Source: CAIJMI01 sp964448085
Lineage (GTDB): Bacteria; Patescibacteriota; Microgenomatia; UBA10105; UBA927
Assembly: GCA_964448085.1 (NCBI GenBank)
Contig: CAYUUX010000040.1
Location: forward strand, 1-5,117
Length of the DNA: 5,117 nt
Direction: 5' to 3'
This document shows, piece by piece, positions 1-5,117 of the stretch. The notes below the pieces were generated by a model. It ran no database searches and had not been told where the DNA came from. It worked only from the letters and a program-made list of their open reading frames with translations. The translations under genes were made by a program, and so were the position numbers. Each line of letters begins with the position of its first letter. Position 1 is the stretch's first letter.

Positions 1-1139
1 CTTAAGAATGCCGGAATATCAAATTCATCTTCCTCAGGAGGAAGATCATTTGTGGGTGACGTAAAAACCGATGGTATCGGTTGAGTACGTACTTCTTGCG
101 TTTGCACTTGTCGAGGCGTGTACGCTTGACCAAAACTTGTTTGTGACGAACTTCGAGATGCTGCCATCTCTCGCAGACGCTTTTTTGTCTCATCAAATCC
201 TGTCGCGATAACAGATATCTTTACTTGATCGACAAGATTCTCATCAATGGTCGCACCAAAAATAATGTTTGCATCCGGATCCACAGCGCCTGCAATTTGC
301 TTTGCTGCCTCGTCTACCTCCGCCATGGTCAAATCTTTGCCACCTATAATATTGAAAAGTACCCCCTTTGCCCCCTCGATAGACATTTCCAAAAGCGGCG
401 ATGCGACAGCAGTTCGTGCTGCTGTTTGTGCGCGATTTTCTCCAACACCAGTACCTATTCCCATTAGAGCAGACCCTGCATTTGTCATGATAGTGCGAAC
501 ATCAGCAAAGTCTACGTTAATCAGACCCGGCATGGTAATCAAATCTGAAATACCCTGCACACCTTGACTTAAAACGGAATCGGCCACTCGAAATGCTTCA
601 AGGAGCGTCAACTTTTTATCAATAACCTCCAGAAGTCGTTGATTGGGAATTACGATAAGTGTATCAACCTTATCTTTCAAATTCATCACACCCTCTTCTG
701 CAGCCACCATACGTCGCGTGCCTTCAAATCTGAAGGGCTTCGTCACCACAGCAACGGTAAGTGCTCCTTGCTCTTTTGCAAGTTCTGCGATGATGGGTGC
801 TGCTCCGGTACCGGTTCCTCCACCTTCTCCACAGGTTATAAATACCATGTCGCAATCACGAAGATATTCTTTGAGCTTTTCCCGTGATTCTTCTGCGGCC
901 TGTTTGCCGATTTCAGGATTTCCACCCGCTCCTAGACCACGCGTCACGTTTTCACCTATCTGAATTTTAGTTTGTGCCTGATTGGTAAGCAACGCTTGAG
1001 CATCCGTATTTACTGCAATAAAATCAACACCTTTAATCTGTCCACCAGCTATCATTGAGTTGACTGCATTACTTCCGCCACCCCCTACCCCAATTACCTT
1101 GATTTTTGCAAAGCGAGCAATTTCCGGTTTAATTAGCAT
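1..1139 (-). CDS. ftsZ: Cell division GTPase FtsZ, 3' end cut by window edge
   Basis: FtsZ is the tubulin-like GTPase that polymerises at midcell into the Z-ring and recruits the divisome. 379 codons are visible plus two bases (AG) of the next. Seen: nucleotide-binding GVGGGGSNAVN at residues 17-27, VNTDAQAL, the tubulin signature GGGTGTG at 106-112 inside TCGEGGGTGTGAAP, IPNQRLL, and the T7 loop NVDFADVR with D210 and D213, which complete the GTPase site of the adjoining subunit. The globular core ends near residue 322. A polar Ser/Thr/Gln/Pro-rich linker of about 45 residues follows, then DEFDIPAFL (371-379), the start of the conserved C-terminal peptide bound by FtsA. Probably only a few residues are missing. 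The ATG at 1137-1139 is chosen because no ATG, GTG or TTG lies in frame between it and the ftsA stop, and GGAAAG sits 6 nt upstream. N-terminal GGGGSNAV replaces the commoner GGGGNNAV. Family assignment is certain; lineage is inferred. Confidence 0.98.
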   Translation of the reverse strand, partial: MLIKPEIARFAKIKVIGVGGGGSNAVNSMIAGGQIKGVDFIAVNTDAQALLTNQAQTKIQIGENVTRGLGAGGNPEIGKQAAEESREKLKEYLRDCDMVFITCGEGGGTGTGAAPIIAELAKEQGALTVAVVTKPFRFEGTRRMVAAEEGVMNLKDKVDTLIVIPNQRLLEVIDKKLTLLEAFRVADSVLSQGVQGISDLITMPGLINVDFADVRTIMTNAGSALMGIGTGVGENRAQTAARTAVASPLLEMSIEGAKGVLFNIIGGKDLTMAEVDEAAKQIAGAVDPDANIIFGATIDENLVDQVKISVIATGFDETKKRLREMAASRSSSQTSFGQAYTPRQVQTQEVRTQPIPSVFTSPTNDLPPEEDEFDIPAFL

Positions 1140-1185
1140 AATGTTCTTTCCGTCAGAGGCAGCGCTGAAGGATCTCTCTCGTACT
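1140..1185 (-). other. ftsA-ftsZ intergenic leader, 46 nt
   Basis: This is the longest non-coding stretch in the window. It holds the GGAAAG ribosome-binding candidate and an 8-bp perfect palindrome, CAGCGCTG, at 1160-1167. The only stems I can pair here are about 4 bp, so there is no convincing hairpin, and no U-run that would make an intrinsic terminator. I see no clear -10/-35 promoter in it. The simplest reading is read-through from ftsA to ftsZ, with ftsZ translated from its own ribosome binding site so that FtsZ can be made in excess of FtsA. Confidence 0.5.
1146..1151 (-). promoter_or_regulatory. Weak Shine-Dalgarno-like site for ftsZ
   Basis: On the coding strand GGAAAG lies 6 nt before the ftsZ ATG, a suitable spacing for a ribosome binding site, although it matches the anti-Shine-Dalgarno only partly. 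It supports the start at 1139. ftsZ is the only gene in the window not directly coupled to its upstream neighbour, so it is the one most in need of its own ribosome recruitment. Confidence 0.45.
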
Positions 1186-2484
1186 TTAGGGCAGGAATGA
1201 CTTTATCAGATTTATCATCTTTCCCGCAATACCTTTTCCTTGTATCTTCTCACCGATTTTCCCAATTCCTTTAAATAGTGGTCCGCTATCTTTTTTTTCA
1301 GCTTTAATACCATACAGAAGCAATCCAACACTCGCTGAAAAAGCTGGTGTTGTAATTTCATCAATGAGCCCCGAAATATTTTTGGGTGTCCCGACATGCA
1401 CGGACATAGCCAGATTTCGACGCGCAGCCTCTACCGCTCCCACTGTCAACGCACCACCGCCAGTAAGCACGATTCCTGACGGTGTCATTCCTCCGAATCC
1501 ACTCTTTTTGATCTCTAACCCAACAAGAGAAAATATCTCGTTGAGTCGAGGTTTAACAATACCCTCAACCAGTGTTTTACGGGAAACAATCTTCAATTCT
1601 TCAACAAGATGCAGGTCGCTAATATCGAGTTCATCTGATTTATCTGTTTTATTCTTTGCATGATCTTCATCATCCGGCAACATGGGTATTTTCGGCTGTG
1701 CAGCTAATGCCAACTTTATCTTTTCCGCGCTTTCAAGAGAAATACGAAGACCTGCAGCAAGATCTTTTGTTATATTAATTGCACCAACAGGAAGAACCGA
1801 AGAATACGATAATGCCCCATCTACAAAAATCGCGACGTCCGTTGTGCCGCCACCAATATCAACCAATATCACACCCAACTCTTTTTCCGTATCAGAAAGT
1901 GTTGCACTTGCTGATGCCAGTCCTCCAAAGACAATACCGTCAACTTCTACTCCGAGGTCTTCCACACATTTATAGAGATTCCGTATTGATATGGAACCGC
2001 CCGTTATTAAATGTGTATCTACTTCCAGTCGAACACCTGTCATGTTCACCGGATCGACAATCTCTTCTTGCCCGTCAACTAAATATCCCCTTGGAATAAT
2101 ATGTAAAATCTCCCTTGATGATGGGAGGGAAATAGCTTTTGCAGCATCGATAACCCTTCGTACATCATTTTCTGATATTTCTTTGTCTGGTTCAGCGACG
2201 GCAACAACGCCGTGAGAATTCAAAGAAGCGATGTGTGTTCCTCCGGTAAGAACAAACGCGCTTGATACAGAGCTGCCAGCCATTCGTTCTGCCGCATCAA
2301 GCGATTGAGATATTGCCGATGTTGCTTCCTCAATATTTACAATTTGGCCTTTCCGAAGTCCTTTGCTTGGAACAGTTGATACGCCAATAATACGAATATC
2401 ATTCTCGTCTGAAATAGAAGCGATAAGCGTTGTAATTTTTGAGGATCCTATGTCTATTCCTGCGATTATCCGATCACGTGCCAT
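1186..2484 (-). CDS. ftsA: Cell division protein FtsA, actin-like Z-ring membrane anchor
   Basis: FtsA is an ATP-binding actin homologue that tethers FtsZ filaments to the inner face of the membrane and recruits later divisome proteins. It has 432 residues, near the usual length. Seen: phosphate-1 motif GIDIGSSK (9-16); the SHS2/1C subdomain that replaces an actin domain, roughly 75-165; phosphate-2 motif DIGGGTTD (209-216); adenosine motif GIVLTGGGA (337-345); and a C-terminal amphipathic segment, GIAGKMINLIKSFLP (418-432), matching the membrane-targeting helix. Between about 262 and 290 lies a charged loop (PDDEDHAKNKTDKSDELD) where E. coli FtsA has its shorter VPSVGG-type segment; the Lys-His-Gly usually seen before it is replaced by LALAAQ. 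The ATG begins 3 nt after the ftsQ stop with no recognisable Shine-Dalgarno, so translation is probably coupled to ftsQ. An A8 run encodes E396-K398, just before the anchor region. Identity is secure. Confidence 0.97.
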   Translation of the reverse strand: MARDRIIAGIDIGSSKITTLIASISDENDIRIIGVSTVPSKGLRKGQIVNIEEATSAISQSLDAAERMAGSSVSSAFVLTGGTHIASLNSHGVVAVAEPDKEISENDVRRVIDAAKAISLPSSREILHIIPRGYLVDGQEEIVDPVNMTGVRLEVDTHLITGGSISIRNLYKCVEDLGVEVDGIVFGGLASASATLSDTEKELGVILVDIGGGTTDVAIFVDGALSYSSVLPVGAINITKDLAAGLRISLESAEKIKLALAAQPKIPMLPDDEDHAKNKTDKSDELDISDLHLVEELKIVSRKTLVEGIVKPRLNEIFSLVGLEIKKSGFGGMTPSGIVLTGGGALTVGAVEAARRNLAMSVHVGTPKNISGLIDEITTPAFSASVGLLLYGIKAEKKDSGPLFKGIGKIGEKIQGKGIAGKMINLIKSFLP

Positions 2485-2487
2485 AAG

Positions 2488-3180
2488 TTAAAATTGCACA
2501 ACTGGTTTATTAAACCGTATATCTATAGATTTCGGTATAAGTCCTTTTATTCTAAACCCCTCCATCAAGGTTTGTAAAGTGTTCACTACATCCTCTATAT
2601 CCCCTTGTTGCGCAATAAATATGTTTGATTGTGGAGTTTCAACCCGTATGGACGAATTATCCTGTTTTAGAATTCTTTGGATAGGAAACAATGATGATGT
2701 CTTAGAGATCGTCTCCGCCGCTCGTTTCACGAGACTATCCTGAATTCTTTGCCCGACACCTGCCAAAGGCACATCCATAAGAATCGACGGCTTATCGGAA
2801 GTAACATCTTCCTCAATAACTATTGCTTCTTCATCAATCCCCACGGTTCCAGCAGCTGTCACTAATCTGGCGATAGATTTTCTTTTTTCAATAATGAATT
2901 CCAACGTGGATGGAAAATGTTTTTTTATTCTTACGTGTTTTACCAACGCGTTCGTATCTTGAATTTCATGCTCGATGGCACTGGGGGAAAAAAGAAGCGT
3001 ATTCCCCACAAACCGTTCCTTGTCTATTGCAATCACCGCTGCGTCACCTGAAACGATAACGGTTTTAATAGTAAATAAGGATAATGCCCATCGAATGGTC
3101 ACTACTATAGCAACAATGCTTATTCCAAAAATACACAAAAACAAAATTTTTCGAAGGATATTTTTACGTGTTGGTTTCAT
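2488..3180 (-). CDS. ftsQ: Cell division protein FtsQ/DivIB, POTRA-domain membrane protein
   Basis: FtsQ (DivIB in Gram-positives) is a bitopic divisome protein that pairs with FtsL and FtsB and regulates the FtsW-transpeptidase synthase. With the ATG at 3178-3180 it has 230 residues, slightly short for the family. Seen: a basic cytoplasmic tail (MKPTRKNILRK), one membrane segment at about 12-36, then a POTRA-like domain opening with IKTVIVSGD (38-46) and containing VRIKKHFPSTLEFIIEKRKSIARL, equivalent to the family's conserved V-x-(K/R)-x-x-P-x-T-L-x-(I/V)-x-(V/I)-x-E-(R/K). The beta domain ends with IDIRFNKPVVQF, the typical final strand. A TTG in frame at 3199-3201 would add 7 residues; ATG is preferred because it places the basic tail directly before the membrane segment. 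The first 17 nt overlap the end of murG. No Shine-Dalgarno is evident, so coupling to murG is likely. Sequence is poorly conserved in this family; identity rests on architecture plus position. Confidence 0.9.
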   Translation of the reverse strand: MKPTRKNILRKILFLCIFGISIVAIVVTIRWALSLFTIKTVIVSGDAAVIAIDKERFVGNTLLFSPSAIEHEIQDTNALVKHVRIKKHFPSTLEFIIEKRKSIARLVTAAGTVGIDEEAIVIEEDVTSDKPSILMDVPLAGVGQRIQDSLVKRAAETISKTSSLFPIQRILKQDNSSIRVETPQSNIFIAQQGDIEDVVNTLQTLMEGFRIKGLIPKSIDIRFNKPVVQF

Positions 3181-4282
3181 GTGCAGACATAATTGTATCA
3201 ATGTTTTCTACTACGCTATCGGCTGCATGACTCAGGAGCACAATACTTTTTTTTCGATTTACTGGTGTAGAGGACGTCTTCGTTATAGTTTCATAGAGAC
3301 TATCGGAGGTTGTCGATTTTTGATTGAGGATCCTGCAATTGCCGCTCGTTTTATACCACTCGGCATTTTTCCATTGTTCATTATCTGCAGACCATGGAAG
3401 CGGGATAAAAATTGCACGTTTCTGCAATACTGCTACTTCTGCCGTCGTATTTGCTCCTGACCTTGCAATGATAAGCTCCATGTGTTGCATAATCCATGCA
3501 ACATCATCTGTTTGTATATACGCAAATGGTAAATACAACCGCTTCTGCTTTTCGGGTAATTTGTCTTGTGCGCTAGTAGCCTGTTCCAGGGACTGTGTTC
3601 CTGTTTGGTGTACCACCACAAAATCCCGTGTTAATTTTTCGACTATCGGGAATACCAATAGATTCAATGACTTCGCACCAGTCGTTCCGCCCGTTATATA
3701 CAGTAGCGGCTTCTCGTTGGGTACTGCAATAGATATTTTGCGTGTTTTCGAAAAAAATGATGATCTTACCGGAAGTCCCGTAACAATAGTGTTGTGTATA
3801 TTCTTTGTATATTTGGTATTCTCAAATGAAAGCAATGTCAGCGTGGCAACGAGTGAACCCACTCTATTTGCAAATCCAAGAACATGCGTTTGCTCATGAA
3901 CGACCACAGGAATACCAAATAGCCATGCGGCGATGACCATTGGAAATCCTACATAGCCGCCGAATGAAAAAACTATGTCGGGTCGTATGGTCAAACAAAT
4001 CTTACATGCTTGGAAAAAACCGAGTATCAGACGAATGCCCTCTCGGATAATCCCTAAAGAAAAAAATCTATTGAAACGACCCGAGGCTATTCCGATAAAT
4101 CGTATTCCCATTTTTTCTACCACCTGTTTTTCTTCGGACGGGACATGCGTTTCACCAAGAGATGTTGCTCTGCCCACCCATACAATATCCCATGGCTTCT
4201 TCGCTTCCAATATCTTTTCTATTACCGCTAGTGCGGGGGTTAAATGCCCCCCGGTGATACAAATTGTTCTTCGTGTTTTCAT
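3164..4282 (-). CDS. murG: MurG, lipid II-forming N-acetylglucosaminyltransferase
   Basis: MurG is a peripheral membrane GT-B glycosyltransferase (GT28). It moves GlcNAc from UDP-GlcNAc onto lipid I to make lipid II, the substrate FtsW polymerises. It has 372 residues, close to the family norm. Seen: N-terminal TGGHLTPALAV (10-20) with the conserved His13; SFGGYVGFPMVIAAW (106-120); HEQT (129-132); VTGLPVR (167-173); the inter-domain ITGGTTGAKSLN (196-207); and the donor-site block ARSGANTTAEV (273-283), with the Glu that binds the UDP-GlcNAc ribose, then IFIPLPWSADNEQWKNA. Departures from textbook MurG: the first loop has TGGH rather than GGTGGH, HEQN is HEQT, and GNPVR is GLPVR. The ATG begins 1 nt after the ftsW stop, with at best a weak, distant GGGAAA upstream, so coupling to ftsW is likely. 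Its 3' end overlaps ftsQ. The conserved core argues it is functional. Confidence 0.96.
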   Translation of the reverse strand: MKTRRTICITGGHLTPALAVIEKILEAKKPWDIVWVGRATSLGETHVPSEEKQVVEKMGIRFIGIASGRFNRFFSLGIIREGIRLILGFFQACKICLTIRPDIVFSFGGYVGFPMVIAAWLFGIPVVVHEQTHVLGFANRVGSLVATLTLLSFENTKYTKNIHNTIVTGLPVRSSFFSKTRKISIAVPNEKPLLYITGGTTGAKSLNLLVFPIVEKLTRDFVVVHQTGTQSLEQATSAQDKLPEKQKRLYLPFAYIQTDDVAWIMQHMELIIARSGANTTAEVAVLQKRAIFIPLPWSADNEQWKNAEWYKTSGNCRILNQKSTTSDSLYETITKTSSTPVNRKKSIVLLSHAADSVVENIDTIMSAHETNT

Positions 4283-4283
4283 A

Positions 4284-5117
4284 CTATTGCTGTTTCCCGT
4301 GTCTACTGATATTCATAAGTATGCCTAAACCTGCCATAAGCACGATAAGGCTTGATCCTCCGTATGATAACAGAGGTAACGGAATACCAGTTAACGGTAT
4401 CAATGCAACCATGGCAGCTATATTCATAATAACCTGAAACCCTATCCAACAGGTAATGCCCAATGCCAATAATCTTCCAAATGGGTCCTCAGTCATGCGC
4501 GCAATACGAAATCCCCTCCACACAAGTAGTGCAAACAACCCAATAAGAACCACTGCGCCTACAAATCCTACTTCCTCACCAATGATTGCGAATATGGAAT
4601 CCGTATTTGCTTCCGGTAAATATTCATATTTTTGTCTGGATTGGCCGATTCCCAACCCAAACAATCCGCCTGATCCTAGCGCGATAATTGCTTGTCGAAT
4701 ATGATATGAGGCTCCTAAAGGGTCGTTTTCCGGATTGAGAAATGTTGTCAGTCTTCTGAATCTATATGGTGAAGTGAGTGCTAAACCAAGAACCCCAGTA
4801 AGGAAAATGGGAATGAGTATGAGGAATTGTTGCAGCGGCGCGCCGGAAAAAAAATATAAGCTTATCGCTATTAGCGAAATTATCACTGTTGTTCCCAAAT
4901 CTGGCTCAAGTAAAATCAAACCTCCGACCATCCCCATTAATAGTAGAAATGCACCAATCCTCCCCTTTTCTCGAGAGGAAAACCATGCTGAAAGATAGAT
5001 AACCAGTGTCAATTTAGCCAACTCAGCTGGTTGCAACACTGTGAATCCAAGATTTATCCATCGTTTTGCCCCCAACGCACGAATACCAATTCCGGGAATA
5101 AAGACAACTAAAAGAAG
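4284..5117 (-). CDS. ftsW: FtsW, SEDS peptidoglycan glycosyltransferase, 5' end cut by window edge
   Basis: FtsW is the multipass SEDS-family enzyme that polymerises lipid II into septal glycan strands, acting with a cognate class B penicillin-binding protein. The last 277 residues are visible and the frame stays open to the right edge; family length suggests roughly 90-110 residues, covering the first membrane helices, are missing. Seen in fragment numbering: LGAKRWINLG and QPAELAK (15-35), EPDLGTT (71-77), FLNPENDPLGASYHIRQA (126-143), IALGSGGLFGLGIGQS (145-160), LPEANTDSIFAIIGEEVG (167-184) with D173, equivalent to the SEDS catalytic Asp (E. coli FtsW D297), and GIPLPLLSYGGSS (244-256). 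Several hydrophobic spans fit the SEDS fold. FtsW rather than RodA is called from its position directly before murG in a dcw cluster. The usual TDF after the Pro-Glu motif is TDS here. The stop is TAG; the other three visible stops are TAA. Confidence 0.95.
   Translation of the reverse strand, partial: LLLVVFIPGIGIRALGAKRWINLGFTVLQPAELAKLTLVIYLSAWFSSREKGRIGAFLLLMGMVGGLILLEPDLGTTVIISLIAISLYFFSGAPLQQFLILIPIFLTGVLGLALTSPYRFRRLTTFLNPENDPLGASYHIRQAIIALGSGGLFGLGIGQSRQKYEYLPEANTDSIFAIIGEEVGFVGAVVLIGLFALLVWRGFRIARMTEDPFGRLLALGITCWIGFQVIMNIAAMVALIPLTGIPLPLLSYGGSSLIVLMAGLGILMNISRHGKQQ

Noticed and set aside
1140..1185. Intrinsic terminator or clear promoter between ftsA and ftsZ
   Set aside because: No strong hairpin with a following U-run and no convincing -10/-35 pair. 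The short stems seen are about 4 bp.
3178..3201. TTG at 3199-3201 as the ftsQ start
   Set aside because: It would enlarge the overlap with murG to 38 nt, has no Shine-Dalgarno, and adds an uncharacteristic IQLCLH ahead of the basic tail. The ATG at 3180 fits a standard bitopic N-terminus.
2975..3460. Open frame of 161 codons on the plus strand across the murG-ftsQ junction
   Set aside because: Antisense to two recognised genes, with no recognisable domain and no ribosome binding site I could support.
3324..3899. Open frame of 191 codons on the plus strand, opposite murG
   Set aside because: It lies entirely antisense to a well-conserved murG, is rich in Cys, Ser and Thr as expected of antisense translation, and shows no recognisable motifs.
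4284..5117. RodA instead of FtsW
   Set aside because: SEDS motifs are shared by both, but the 1-nt junction to murG within an ftsQ-ftsA-ftsZ cluster strongly favours FtsW.
1..5117. Recoded UGA (Gly), as in Gracilibacteria/SR1
   Set aside because: The visible genes read through with no in-frame TGA, glycine uses ordinary GGN codons, and stops are TAA or TAG. The standard bacterial code explains everything, although the absence of TGA stops in only four genes is not proof.
1..5117. Hidden accessory or novel system
   Set aside because: The five division and wall genes account for all but about 50 bases, and no leftover sequence is large enough to hold another gene. No repeats, mobile-element ends or RNA gene structures were seen.

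Overview
The window is a compact piece of the division and cell wall (dcw) cluster, with every gene on the minus strand. In transcription order, from the right edge to the left, it holds ftsW (5' end cut off by the right edge), murG, ftsQ/divIB, ftsA and ftsZ (cut by the left edge within its last few codons). I found no RNA genes, mobile elements, CRISPR arrays or plus-strand genes. No stretch without a gene is longer than 46 bases.

Layout: 5117-4284 is FtsW, the SEDS glycosyltransferase of the divisome. 4282-3164 is MurG, which makes lipid II. 3180-2488 is FtsQ, a single-pass membrane protein with a POTRA domain. 2484-1186 is FtsA, the actin-like membrane anchor. 1139-1 is FtsZ, the tubulin-like ring GTPase. 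Junctions are very tight: a 1-nt gap for ftsW/murG, a 17-nt overlap for murG/ftsQ, a 3-nt gap for ftsQ/ftsA and a 46-nt gap for ftsA/ftsZ. This points to one polycistronic mRNA with translational coupling.

How the genes work together: FtsZ polymerises at midcell and is tethered to the membrane by the C-terminal amphipathic helix of FtsA. The FtsZ C-terminal peptide that FtsA binds is visible at the left edge. FtsQ belongs to the FtsQLB regulatory complex that licenses septal synthesis. MurG adds GlcNAc to lipid I to make lipid II, and FtsW polymerises lipid II into septal glycan together with its cognate PBP2b/FtsI-type transpeptidase.

Organism: a bacterium with a peptidoglycan wall, standard use of stop codons (TAA, TAA, TAA, TAG) and moderately AT-leaning DNA. 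Several protein details suggest a Patescibacteria/CPR lineage, possibly Parcubacteria-like: FtsZ with TCGEGGGTGTG and LGAGGNPEIG, MurG opening with TGGHLTPALAV, FtsW with TDSIFAIIGEE, and few Shine-Dalgarno sequences. This is judged from remembered family patterns, not a search. The direct murG-ftsQ junction, with no murC, murB or ddl between, is the main departure from the textbook cluster. I see no undescribed system here. The points worth checking are MurG and FtsW motif variants, a lineage-specific loop in FtsA, and an A8 tract just before FtsA's membrane-anchor region where slippage would produce an anchorless FtsA.
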